From Cohnella sp. CFH 77786 (GTDB taxonomy: Bacteria; Bacillota; Bacilli; Paenibacillales; Paenibacillaceae): DNA of 64,000 nt. The notes under the pieces were generated by a model. The model searched no databases. It saw only the letters and a list, made by a program, of their open reading frames with translations, and had not been told where the DNA came from. The first letter of the stretch is position 1; each line of letters starts with the position of its first letter. The translations under genes were made by a program, and so were the position numbers. The stretch covers positions 186,001-250,000 of the forward strand of contig NZ_WJIB01000009.1 of NCBI RefSeq assembly GCF_019400745.1, read 5' to 3'. Shown here piece by piece: positions 55,461 through 63,795 of this stretch.

Positions 55461-55950
55461 GCGGCGCACAGCCAATAATCGGCGTGTCCCCGGACAAAAC
55501 CGCGAAAATAATGTCGCACAGCAACTAATCGGAGCGTTCCCGTGCGAATCCGCGAAAATAAAGGCGCACAGCCACTAATCGGCGTGTCCCCGGACAAATC
55601 CGCGAAAATAATGTCGCACAGCCACTAATCGGAGCGTCCCCGGACAAAACCGCGAAAATAATGTCGCACAGCCACTAATCGGAGCGTCCCCGGACAAATC
55701 CGCGAAAATAATGTCGCACTGCCACTAATCGGCGCGTCCCCGGACAAATCCGCGAAAATAATGTCGCACTGCCACTAATCGGCGTGTCCCCGGACAAAAC
55801 CGCGAAAATAATGGCGCACTGCCACTAATCGCCGCGTCCCCGTCCAAATCCGCGAAAATAATGTCGCACGGACGCTAATCGCCGCGTCCCCGGACAAATC
55901 CGTGAAAATAATGGCGCACTGCCACTAATCGCCGCGTCCCCGGACAAATC
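55461..55950. repeat. Minisatellite: 10 tandem copies of a 50-bp unit
   Basis: CGCAC recurs at 55465, 55515, 55565 and so on to 55915, exactly every 50 bases without a slip. Conserved blocks in each unit are CACTAATCG, GTCCCCGGACAAA and CGCGAAAATAATG. The period is not a multiple of three, so no frame survives and the array is non-coding. It ends 18 bases before the stop codon of the phospholipase-like gene. Its sequence is unrelated to the 51-bp array. Confidence 0.95.
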
Positions 55951-55967
55951 CATTTCCGACCGACCTC

Positions 55968-56912
55968 TCACACCGGCACGACCGATTCCGCGTACGTGAT
56001 GACGGCGGTGCCGCAAGGCCGGCCCGTCTCGTAAGAGAAATCGCCTAGCCGCGCGGCGAATTCCTCGCGCAGCGCGGCCGCTCCGGGGCCATCTCCGGCA
56101 CGGAGCCAGGCGAGCCCGGCGCCGCCGGTAACGCGCGCGTCCGCAAGCGCGGCGTCCCACAAATCTTCGGCGCTGTCCGTATGGAAGACGGTCCGGTCGG
56201 TCGGATCGACCCATGGGCGGCGCGCGTCGTTCAGCACCTCCCAATCGGGCAGCTCCCGGGGAGGCGAGAACGGAGCGATTTGACCGAACAGCAGCCATCC
56301 CTTCCAGCCCTTCGGATCGAAGAACAGCCGCTGGGCCCGGATCATGTCGCGTACGGCCTCGTCCAACTGTTCTGGTGCGATCCGCTCCGCCAGAACGGGA
56401 TAATGCTCCCGGACGATGCCGAGCAACTCCGCGGCGAATCCGCCCGGCAGCCCCCCGCCGGTATCGATTTCCGGGGCGACAGGAACGTAACCGGTCCGGA
56501 TGCCGGCCCGGCGATGCATCACGACGGCATCCATCGCCGTCTCGAACCGCTGGTGGTGCCATTTGCGGAACCCGGACCGGCTGAACACGAAAGGATGCAG
56601 GTGGCGGTCCAGAATATGGTGCATCAGAAAACCGAGCGCAAAGCCGACCACGGGATCGGCTTCGCCTCTTCCGAGCATTCGCTCGAATAAGGAGAGCAGG
56701 AACGGCCCGCACCGCGTCCCGTGCATGAGACTGCCGAGCCGGTTCAGCGCCGTTGCTTGTTGCCAGGGGAGAAACCGGTGATAGAACAGGAAGTCGGGGC
56801 CTTGGCAGCCCAGTTGGAAAGCGCGGCGCCAAGCCGGATCGTCCGGGAGCGGATCGGTCCTCTCCGCCAGGAACTCGCGTCCGAATTGAATGTGCGCCCA
56901 AATGTTCGGCAT
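55968..56912 (-). CDS. Zinc-dependent phospholipase C-like protein
   Basis: A protein of 314 residues starting MPNIWAHIQFGREF, the standard N-terminus of the zinc-dependent phospholipase C-like family in Firmicutes. His/Asp-rich motifs 'MHHILDRHLHPFVFS' and 'FLFYHRFLPW' supply likely metal ligands. There is no signal peptide, so it is probably cytosolic; its true substrate is unknown. ATG 56912 follows AAAGGTGG by 6 bases; a longer ORF upstream to 57218 is not supported. It is divergent from the second cheX. Confidence 0.8.
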   Translation of the reverse strand: MPNIWAHIQFGREFLAERTDPLPDDPAWRRAFQLGCQGPDFLFYHRFLPWQQATALNRLGSLMHGTRCGPFLLSLFERMLGRGEADPVVGFALGFLMHHILDRHLHPFVFSRSGFRKWHHQRFETAMDAVVMHRRAGIRTGYVPVAPEIDTGGGLPGGFAAELLGIVREHYPVLAERIAPEQLDEAVRDMIRAQRLFFDPKGWKGWLLFGQIAPFSPPRELPDWEVLNDARRPWVDPTDRTVFHTDSAEDLWDAALADARVTGGAGLAWLRAGDGPGAAALREEFAARLGDFSYETGRPCGTAVITYAESVVPV

Positions 56913-57098
56913 GATGGTCCACCTTTCGGGAATCGTCGTCACCGCCCAAATCGGGACTATCAGAGCAGGCGCATGAAACTCAAGACCCGTATTCTGGGAA
57001 AAAGAATCTATACTTGTCCTCTTCTTTTCAGTATAATGATGGAAAGCGAATACGACCAGCTTGGCGATCTTTGTCGATGAAAGGGGCTCGCAAACACA

Positions 57099-57548
57099 GT
57101 GAAAGCGGAGTACATCAATCCTTTTTTGGAGTCCGCCCGCATGGTCATCGAACAAATGGTCCAGGTTCGTCCGAGCACGGGCCAATTGGCCTTGAAGGAC
57201 ATCAAGTTCACGGATCATCAGGTTTGGATCCAGATCGGATTGACCGGTCAGATGACCGGCGACATCGTCTTGGGGCTGAGCGAAACGGTCGCCCTCCGCA
57301 TCATCTCGGCGATGATGGGCGGGTTCGTCATCACGGAGATCGACGATATCGGCAGAAGCGCCATTTCAGAGCTGGGCAACATGATCAGCGGCAACGCAAG
57401 CACGATGCTGTACAACCAAGGCGTCCACGTGGACATCACGCCGCCCCGCGTCGTCGATCTGAGCCATTTCCAACCTCGGCGCGCGCTGACGGTTCCGTTG
57501 ATCATGGACGGGATCGGGGAATTGGAAATTCAAGTGCTGATCGCGTAA
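57099..57548 (+). CDS. cheX: CheX-type phosphatase, second copy
   Basis: A protein of 149 residues with the CheX signature SAISELGNMISGNAS (Glu and Asn of the ExxN site) and overall similarity to the copy at 26160 ('HVDITPPRVVDLS'). It lies about 30 kb from the chemosensory island and alone. It may serve the chromosomal chemotaxis system or the island. The start is GTG 57099, with AAAGGGG 13 bases upstream; a TATAAT lies at 57032-57037. Confidence 0.85.
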   Translation: MKAEYINPFLESARMVIEQMVQVRPSTGQLALKDIKFTDHQVWIQIGLTGQMTGDIVLGLSETVALRIISAMMGGFVITEIDDIGRSAISELGNMISGNASTMLYNQGVHVDITPPRVVDLSHFQPRRALTVPLIMDGIGELEIQVLIA

Positions 57549-57566
57549 TATTAAAGTGTGAATTTT

Positions 57567-57587
57567 CGCCCCCGCGGGGGCTTTTTT
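57567..57587 (+). terminator. Terminator of the second cheX
   Basis: GCCCCC (57568-57573) pairs with GGGGGC (57576-57581) and is followed by TTTTTT. Confidence 0.75.
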
Positions 57588-57698
57588 CAATCAATCGGAA
57601 ATTATTCCTATTTCATTTTCATTTCTGATTGATCACGATAGAAACGACATTCTTTGTCTGGCAGCTTACGCTTAGGACGACGAAGTCGTTTTTACTTG

Positions 57699-57787
57699 GT
57701 GATTCAGAAGGTATTGAATCCGCCACACTTTTCTGAATCACTTCGATAAAACGACTATCCGTCCGGAATGGACGGCGTAGCCGTTTT
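57699..57787 (+). promoter_or_regulatory. Two successive hairpins upstream of the SDR gene
   Basis: GTGATTCAGAA (57699-57709) and TTCTGAATCAC (57731-57741) form a perfect 11-bp stem. Next, AAAACG (57748-57753) and CGTTTT (57782-57787) enclose a CCGTCC/GGACGG stem (57759-57775). The second ends in CGTTTTAC and could act as an attenuator or be part of a short repeated element. The ribosome binding site of the SDR gene follows. Confidence 0.45.
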
Positions 57788-57809
57788 ACTTGTTCAGGGA
57801 GGATCAGGG

Positions 57810-58592
57810 ATGGCCATTTCGCTCAAGGACAGAGTCGTGCTCATCACCGGGGCATCCAGCGGAATCGGGGCTTTGACGGCCAAGCTGCTGGCGGACAAGG
57901 GAGCCGTTCCCGTACTGACCGCGAGGTCGGAGGACAAGCTTCGGGAGTTGTCCGAAACGATAAGCGGCGCCCATGCCGTCTATCCGATGGACGTTACGGA
58001 TTCCGCGCAGGTGGACGAAACCGCGGCGCGCGTGCACGAGCGGTTCGGCAGGCTGGACATTCTGCTCAACAACGCCGGCTACGGGGAATTCATCCCGTTC
58101 GGGGAAGCAACGCTCGAACATTTCCGCGACATGATGGACGTCAATTATTTGGGTACCGTACGCTGCGCGAAAGCGGTGCTTCCATACATGCTTCGGGCCG
58201 GCGAAGGACACATTGTCAATGTCGCGTCGCTCGCGGGCAAAATCGGGACCGCCAAATCGAGCGCCTACACGGCGACGAAACACGCGGTCATCGGCCTCAC
58301 GGAATCGCTGCGCCAGGAGCTCCGGGGGACGGGCATCCTCGTCTCGTCGGTCAACCCCGGTCCGATCGATACGCCTTTCTTCCAGCGCGCAGACCCGGAC
58401 GGGACGTATCAGCGCAACATCGGCTGGTTCATCATGCCTCCCGACAAGGTGGCGAAGGCCATCGTTCAAGTGATGGAACGCCGATTGCCCGAAAAAGATT
58501 TGCCATGGCTGGCGGCGGCCGGCGTCCGGATCCGCAGGGCGTTTCCCCGGTGGACGGACGCCATTGCAGCCCGGCTGCTGAATAAAAAATGA
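57810..58592 (+). CDS. Short-chain dehydrogenase/reductase
   Basis: A protein of 260 residues, classical SDR: NAD(P)-binding TGASSGIG (about residues 13-20), NNAG, the catalytic Ser of VNVASLAG and the Tyr/Lys of SAYTATKHA, then NPGPIDTPF. The substrate cannot be told from the sequence. The start is ATG 57810 with GGGAGGA upstream; an earlier in-frame ATG (57768) would add 14 residues with no ribosome binding site. The helicase gene follows after 22 bases. Confidence 0.9.
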   Translation: MAISLKDRVVLITGASSGIGALTAKLLADKGAVPVLTARSEDKLRELSETISGAHAVYPMDVTDSAQVDETAARVHERFGRLDILLNNAGYGEFIPFGEATLEHFRDMMDVNYLGTVRCAKAVLPYMLRAGEGHIVNVASLAGKIGTAKSSAYTATKHAVIGLTESLRQELRGTGILVSSVNPGPIDTPFFQRADPDGTYQRNIGWFIMPPDKVAKAIVQVMERRLPEKDLPWLAAAGVRIRRAFPRWTDAIAARLLNKK

Positions 58593-58614
58593 TCACGAAA
58601 AGAGTGAACCCGCG

Positions 58615-60021
58615 TTGACTCCCCAAAACCAAGATACGTTCGAAAGTCTGGGCTTAAGCCCGCAACTGGCGGAATCGCTCGCCGCAGCGGGAATCGCCGC
58701 GCCGACGCCGGTCCAAACCGAAGCGATCCCCGCCCTGCTGCAGGGCAAGGACGGCGTGCTCGTTTCCCCGACCGGAACCGGCAAAACGCTTGCCTACCTG
58801 CTTCCGATCCTGCAGAAGCTCGACGGCACGCGCCGCGAAACCCAGGCGATCATTCTCGCTCCGACGCAGGAGCTGGCTATGCAGATCGTACGCGAAGCCG
58901 AGAAATACGGAACTCCTCTCGGCCACAAGACGGTGGCGTTGATCGGAGGGGCCGCATTGTCCCGGCAGCTGGATCGCATGAAAACGAAGCCCGCGCTCGT
59001 CGTCGGTACGCCGGGCCGCGTGCGGGAGGTCGCCTCGCTGAAAAAGCTGAACCTGCCGGCCGTGAAGCACGTCGTCGTGGACGAAACGGACCGTGTCTTC
59101 TCGCTGGGCGGACGGGACGACGTGGAACGGTTGATCAAGCAAACGTCGAAGGACCGGCAAACGGTTTTCGTATCGGCAACGCGTTCGGATGCGATGAAGG
59201 AAGCCGAACGGACGTGGCTGAACGATCCTTGGGAGTCTGTAGCGGCCGAGCAGGGGACAAGCGCCGGGAGCGGCTTGCCGGATACGATCCGCCATTGGTT
59301 TTTCGTCTGCGACCGCCGGGACAAGATCGATCTGGTCCGCCGATTGGTGCGCCACATTCGGATGAAGCCGGCCCTGCTGTTCCTGAACGACATCGAGAAA
59401 ATCGGGGAGCTGTCGGCCAAACTCAAATACGAGGGCATTCTCGTCGACACCTTGTACGGGGATACGTCCGGCAAGGAACGCGGCGAAGCGCTGCGGCGAT
59501 TCCGCGGCGGCCGCACCGCGCTGCTGATCGCGACGGACGTGGCTGCCCGGGGGCTTGACGTGCCGGGACTGCCGCTCGTCATCCAGTTCGAACCCGCGCT
59601 CGACGCCGACCACTACGTGCACCGGGCGGGACGCACCGGCCGCATGGGCAAGGAAGGCGTATCGGTTACGCTCGTATCGTCCCAGGAACGTTTTATCATC
59701 GACAAGCTGTCCAAGCAGCTCGGCATCGAGATGGAGCCTAAGATGCTGTACGAAGGCCGAGTCGTTTCACCGGAAGAAGCCGGGGCGGACAAACGCAGAC
59801 CGTCCGGATCCCGATCCGTGGAAGGAGGAGAGGCGAACCTTCCGTTTCCCGCCGAGCCTGCCTCCAAGCCGCCGAAAATCCGCAAGCCGAAGGCCGGTCC
59901 GCCGCCTGCCGCGGCCAAGCCGAAGGTCAAGGACAACCGCGAACGGGACCGCAAAAACAAAGGCGCCCCCCGCTGGCTGAAGGAGAAACGGGATTCCGGT
60001 CCCGCGAATGGCCGGACCTAA
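58615..60021 (+). CDS. DEAD-box-family RNA helicase with DETD motif
   Basis: A protein of 468 residues: Q motif (APTPVQTEAIP), motif I SPTGTGKT, motif II VDETD in place of DEAD, motif III SAT, and C-terminal lobe with LIATDVAARGLD and HRAGRTGRMG. A basic, Pro/Lys-rich tail (about residues 395-468) likely binds RNA. Such enzymes unwind RNA in ribosome assembly or decay. The start is TTG 58615 after AAGAGTGA. It follows the SDR gene and may be co-transcribed with it. Confidence 0.9.
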   Translation: MTPQNQDTFESLGLSPQLAESLAAAGIAAPTPVQTEAIPALLQGKDGVLVSPTGTGKTLAYLLPILQKLDGTRRETQAIILAPTQELAMQIVREAEKYGTPLGHKTVALIGGAALSRQLDRMKTKPALVVGTPGRVREVASLKKLNLPAVKHVVVDETDRVFSLGGRDDVERLIKQTSKDRQTVFVSATRSDAMKEAERTWLNDPWESVAAEQGTSAGSGLPDTIRHWFFVCDRRDKIDLVRRLVRHIRMKPALLFLNDIEKIGELSAKLKYEGILVDTLYGDTSGKERGEALRRFRGGRTALLIATDVAARGLDVPGLPLVIQFEPALDADHYVHRAGRTGRMGKEGVSVTLVSSQERFIIDKLSKQLGIEMEPKMLYEGRVVSPEEAGADKRRPSGSRSVEGGEANLPFPAEPASKPPKIRKPKAGPPPAAAKPKVKDNRERDRKNKGAPRWLKEKRDSGPANGRT

Positions 60022-60145
60022 GCTCCTTTTTTTAGGCCATAGGGCTCAAAATCGACAATGACCCACCCAAATCGGCAACCGCCCCCGAATCCTTTAAGCG
60101 TACGGTACAGTTACCGTGAAATCGGACAAGGGAGTGGTTGTTCAC

Positions 60146-61369
60146 ATGATGAAGAAGGTATCTACTTGGAAGAAAATGGCAGCCGCAACGCTTGCGCTCA
60201 GCATGCTGGCCGGAAGCGCGACGGGATTGGTCGCTTCCGCGAAATCGAAACATGACGACGATCATAAGGGTTATTCCGGTTCCGCCAAAGGGAAAGTAAC
60301 GATTAACTTCAACTTCAAGGACTTGGACGAAAATCAATGGAAATGGGCGTACGCGCACATCATCCGTCTCGTTTCCCAAGGCGTGTTCAAAGGCTATGAC
60401 GACGGAAGCTTCAAGCCCCGCAACAACATTACGCGGATCGAGACGATCGTAGCGGCCGTTCGCCTGCTCGGCCTCGAAGCGGAAGCCCAGAAGCCGGAGA
60501 ACATGAACGCGACGCTCGGATTCAAGGACTTCGCGCAGCTGAAGAAGAAATATCCGCAGGCGGTCGGTTACGTCGCGGTCGCGCTCAAAAACGACCTGTT
60601 TAACGAGAACGATTCGGTCATCCAAGCGGAGAAGCCGGCATCCCGCCTGTGGGCGTCGGTTCTGCTCGTGAAGAGCATGAAGCTGGAAGCCGAAGCGAAT
60701 GCGAAAATGAACGCCGAGCTGCCGTTCAAAGACGCAAAAGAGATTCCCGCGGGATCCGTCGGCTACGTCGCCGTAGCGATCGAGAAAGGCCTCGTCTCCG
60801 GCTACACCGACCAAACGTTCAAGCCGAATAAGCCGGTCACCCGCGCGGAGCTGGCGTCCATCCTGGACCGTCTCGGCGTGCAGCTGCCGGATCAAAGCAA
60901 CAACCAACAGAACCAAGCCGTAACCGGAACGGTTACCGCTGCCGTGTACGGCTCGAGCTCGATTACGGTGCAGCAAGCCGACAACACGTCGGTGAGCATC
61001 CCGCTCGACCCGAACGTATTCGTATTCCGCAACGGAGTCAAAACGACGGCCTCCTCCATTCTGGCAGGAGACCAAGTCCTGGTTCGCACCTATGAAGGCA
61101 AAGCGGTCTTCATCGAAGTGACCCAAATGGCGCGAGCTGTCGTTCCGTTCACGGACGCGGGCAAAGTAGGCGCGTTCACGTTTGACGCGCAGGGCAAAAT
61201 CGCAACCATTTCGATCATCAAAGACGTGAACGGAACCACGTCCACCGTCGTATACAACGTCGACTCGAACGTGAAGGTTACGGGAGGCAGCGGCGTCTTG
61301 GCCGCGAATCTCTCCGTCACCGTCAAAGGAGAGAACAACGTCGTCAAGGAAATTCAGATCACGGGCTAA
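60146..61369 (+). CDS. S-layer-homology (SLH) domain surface protein
   Basis: A protein of 407 residues: signal peptide (about 1-32, ending ASA), three SLH repeats (about 55-255; the first with 'GYDDGSFKPRNNITR', the third with 'GYTDQTFKPNKPVTR', the second degenerate) and a C-terminal beta-rich region of two similar halves. SLH repeats bind pyruvylated cell-wall polymer, so the protein sits on the cell surface. No enzymatic domain is seen. ATG 60146 follows AAGGGAG. It has its own terminator. Confidence 0.9.
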   Translation: MMKKVSTWKKMAAATLALSMLAGSATGLVASAKSKHDDDHKGYSGSAKGKVTINFNFKDLDENQWKWAYAHIIRLVSQGVFKGYDDGSFKPRNNITRIETIVAAVRLLGLEAEAQKPENMNATLGFKDFAQLKKKYPQAVGYVAVALKNDLFNENDSVIQAEKPASRLWASVLLVKSMKLEAEANAKMNAELPFKDAKEIPAGSVGYVAVAIEKGLVSGYTDQTFKPNKPVTRAELASILDRLGVQLPDQSNNQQNQAVTGTVTAAVYGSSSITVQQADNTSVSIPLDPNVFVFRNGVKTTASSILAGDQVLVRTYEGKAVFIEVTQMARAVVPFTDAGKVGAFTFDAQGKIATISIIKDVNGTTSTVVYNVDSNVKVTGGSGVLAANLSVTVKGENNVVKEIQITG

Positions 61370-61407
61370 CAGCAGCCGCCTGCGGCCGCTTCGCATGAGC
61401 CGGACCG

Positions 61408-61437
61408 GGCACTCCCCTCGCGGGAGTGCCTTTTTTT
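61408..61437 (+). terminator. Terminator of the SLH gene
   Basis: GGCACTCCC (61408-61416) pairs with GGGAGTGCC (61422-61430), a perfect 9-bp stem, and is followed by seven T. Confidence 0.92.
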
Positions 61438-61465
61438 GTGCGGTGTTCGCCGCCCAAGGTATAAT
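61436..61465 (+). promoter_or_regulatory. Likely sigma-A promoter of the ecs operon
   Basis: A perfect -10 box TATAAT (61460-61465) has a weak -35 TTGTGC (61436-61441) 18 bases upstream, overlapping the T-tract of the terminator. The start codon lies about 30 bases downstream. Confidence 0.6.
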
Positions 61466-61495
61466 GGGAGGGATTGCTGCGAAGGAGGGGACGTC

Positions 61496-62284
61496 TTGGT
61501 CCGAAACGAACATGCGGACGTTGCTCTGCGGGTAACCGGATTGACCGGCGGCTACAGCTTGAAGCGGCCGGTGCTGCACGGCATCTCGTTCGAGGTCAGG
61601 GCGGGCGAGATCGTCGGCCTGATCGGGCTGAACGGAGCGGGCAAAAGCACGGCCATCCGCCACATCCTGGGCCTGATGACGTCCCACGCGGGAGAGGTGA
61701 GGGTCGCCGGCGTCCGCCTGGAGGATGACCGGGAACGGTACCGGCGGTCTTGCGCTTACGTGCCGGAACAGCCGGTTCTGTTTCCCCATCTTACGGTACG
61801 CGAGCATTTGCGTTTTACGGCGATGGCTTACGGGATCGGCGAGAAGGAGGCGGAGGCGAGGTCGGCGGAGCTCGCGAAAGCCTTCCGCATGACGGATGCG
61901 CTGGATGCGTTGCCGGATACGCTGTCCAAAGGGATGAAGCAGAAAACGATGTTGATGAACGCGTTGCTCGTCTCCCCGCCGCTGTTGATCATCGACGAGC
62001 CGCTGCTCGGCCTGGATCCGCTGGCGATCCGCGGCCTTCTTGCCGCGCTCGTTGAAGCCCGTTCGGGCGGCAGCGCGATTCTGCTCAGCTCCCATATTCT
62101 GGCCGCGCTCGAACGCCGCGCGGACAGGCTGGTGGTGCTGCACCGGGGGCGGCTGATCGCTCAAGGGACTCCGATGGAAGTCAAACGGCAGGCCGGCAGA
62201 GCGGGAGAGGGCGATTCGCTCGACGACGCCTTCGAGGCGCTCGTGCGGAAGGCGGACGTGGAAGGGGGAGCTCCCGGTGCCTGA
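61496..62284 (+). CDS. ecsA: ABC transporter ATP-binding protein, EcsA-like
   Basis: A protein of 262 residues: Walker A GLNGAGKST, Q-loop region VPEQPVLFPHLT, a degenerate signature LSKGMKQK as in EcsA, Walker B LLIIDEP and the switch His (LLSSHIL). EcsA/B affects secretion, regulated proteolysis and sporulation in Bacillus. The start is TTG 61496, 7 bases after AAGGAGG; a longer ORF from 61436 is not supported. It overlaps the permease gene by 8 bases. Confidence 0.88.
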   Translation: MVRNEHADVALRVTGLTGGYSLKRPVLHGISFEVRAGEIVGLIGLNGAGKSTAIRHILGLMTSHAGEVRVAGVRLEDDRERYRRSCAYVPEQPVLFPHLTVREHLRFTAMAYGIGEKEAEARSAELAKAFRMTDALDALPDTLSKGMKQKTMLMNALLVSPPLLIIDEPLLGLDPLAIRGLLAALVEARSGGSAILLSSHILAALERRADRLVVLHRGRLIAQGTPMEVKRQAGRAGEGDSLDDAFEALVRKADVEGGAPGA

Positions 62285-63539
62285 CGGAATCGGGCAAGAG
62301 AGGCGGTTTCTGCTCTCGCTCAAGAGGACCCGGGCCGCCGCGTTCCGTTCCGAGGTTTTTCCGTATTTCCGCTATGTGGCGCAAAGCGGTTTCGGCCTGC
62401 TTGTTTCCGCCGCTCTATTCACGTTAATCATCGGCTACGCCAACCTGCTGCGGGACGTTCCGCCGGACTTGCCCGCGGGGCTCGCGGGCGCGGCTGCGAT
62501 CGCATTGGCGGCGATAGGGTCGCCCATGCGGACCTATATCCAGCCGGCCGATCCCGTGTTTCTGCTGCCGATGGAAAACTCGGTTTACCGCGATTACGTC
62601 CGACCGGCTCTCGCCGCCTCCATGCGCGCCGGCGCGATCCGCACGCTCGCCGTGTTCGCGGTTTTCGTTCCCTTGTACATAAGAGCGCCGATGACCGAAG
62701 AGGCGGCATCCGGGAGGCCGCTCTGGCTGCTCGGAATCACGTTCGCCGCGATGGGGGCGTGGAACGCTTACGGCGGCTGGCGGGAGAGACAAGCGGCATG
62801 GGCGGTTCCGCGGGGATGGCTTCGATCGGCGAGATACGCCGCTACGCTGCTGTCCGTATGGGGGCTGCTGAACGGTTCGCCGCTTCCGGCCTGGGGACTT
62901 GCGATCGGCCTCCTGACGCTGGTCGGACTGGCTTGGCGCTGGCCGAGGCGGCAGCAGGTGCCATGGGAGAGGCTGATCAAGGAAGAAGAAACGACGCGCC
63001 GGCGCTGGTATCGGTTTCTCGGCTGGTTCGTGGATGTGCCGTCGCAGGAATCGAAGCCGACCCGACGGCGCTGGGCGGCCTGGCTGCCCGATCGCCTGCC
63101 GTTGGATCGCGGGCGGGCATGGCTTTATGTATACGGCAAAACCTTTATCCGCGGAGAAACATTCGGTGCTTTCGTCCGCTGGTATACCGTAATGGCGCTT
63201 GTTATCGCGGCAGCGGATCATCCGGCGGCGGATTGGATCGCATACGGGGCCGGGATCTTCATCGGAGGCATCCAGCTTACCGAACTGGGGCGTTTGAAGC
63301 TCGCGGGTTCGGTCGAAACGCTCCCGCTCGACCGCGGCAAGCGGAATCGGGCCGCCGCGGGAATCGCCCGGGCGGCGGGAATGGCCGGAGCCGTTCTATT
63401 GTGGCTCTTCGCGGCGGTTCCGTACGTCGGATCGATGGGCTGGATCGGTCCCGCCTTGCTGGCGGCGGGCCTCGTTTGGAACGCCTGGATCATTCCGAGA
63501 CGGGTCGCGAAACCGGGGGACGAGGATGAGGAAGAGTAA
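62277..63539 (+). CDS. ecsB: ABC transporter permease, EcsB-like
   Basis: A protein of 420 residues with about nine hydrophobic segments; 'FLLSLKRTRAAAFRSEVFPY' and 'PMRTYIQPADPVFLLPMENS' match the EcsB family pattern. A loop rich in Arg/Trp (about 220-265) separates the two membrane halves. It starts at GTG 62277 within the end of ecsA, with AAGGGGGAG upstream, so translation is coupled. No ecsC gene follows. Confidence 0.85.
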   Translation: MPDGIGQERRFLLSLKRTRAAAFRSEVFPYFRYVAQSGFGLLVSAALFTLIIGYANLLRDVPPDLPAGLAGAAAIALAAIGSPMRTYIQPADPVFLLPMENSVYRDYVRPALAASMRAGAIRTLAVFAVFVPLYIRAPMTEEAASGRPLWLLGITFAAMGAWNAYGGWRERQAAWAVPRGWLRSARYAATLLSVWGLLNGSPLPAWGLAIGLLTLVGLAWRWPRRQQVPWERLIKEEETTRRRWYRFLGWFVDVPSQESKPTRRRWAAWLPDRLPLDRGRAWLYVYGKTFIRGETFGAFVRWYTVMALVIAAADHPAADWIAYGAGIFIGGIQLTELGRLKLAGSVETLPLDRGKRNRAAAGIARAAGMAGAVLLWLFAAVPYVGSMGWIGPALLAAGLVWNAWIIPRRVAKPGDEDEEE

Positions 63540-63637
63540 TCGGGACCAACGAAGAACATCCGGCGCATAACTGTAATCGGACGGCAAGCTGGTGCAGGGG
63601 AACGGGGTTTGGCTGGTGGGATGGAATAACGGAATGG

Positions 63638-63668
63638 AGACCTGTCGGGATGACGGGTCTTTCTTTTT
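63638..63668 (+). terminator. Terminator of the ecs operon
   Basis: AGACCTGTC (63638-63646) pairs with GACGGGTCT (63652-63660), with one G-U pair, and is followed by TTCTTTTT. Confidence 0.75.
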
Positions 63669-63686
63669 GCTAGGGGGTGGTATAAA

Positions 63687-63755
63687 ATGGAAACATCCAT
63701 TGTAATTTATTTCAACGATGAAAATTCATTAAACGATTATTCTCGGAGGGATTGA
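63687..63755 (+). CDS. Putative 22-residue leader peptide
   Basis: A strong AGGGGGTGG lies 7 bases before ATG 63687, which opens a 22-codon frame (METSIVIYFNDENSLNDYS, then RRD) ending at TGA 63753-63755. A second start, ATG 63757, begins one base after that stop and follows TCGGAGGG; it runs only five codons (MEPFK) to TAA 63772. The transporter frame then continues in the same phase as the second mini-ORF. This chain of short ORFs resembles translational attenuators of drug-resistance genes, but it could also be chance plus a nonsense mutation. Confidence 0.4.
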   Translation: METSIVIYFNDENSLNDYSRRD

Positions 63756-63795
63756 AATGGAGCCGTTTAAGTAACTGCAAGCGGAACGACGGCAA

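Noticed and set aside
52345..55950. The two repeat arrays as CRISPR
   Set aside because: Units are contiguous, with no unique spacers between repeats, and no cas gene is present.
60032..62323. 763-codon minus-strand open frame opposite the SLH and ecsA genes
   Set aside because: It is a shadow of GC-rich coding sequence: low-complexity Arg/His/Gln-rich translation, no domain, no ribosome binding site, and it covers two well-supported genes.
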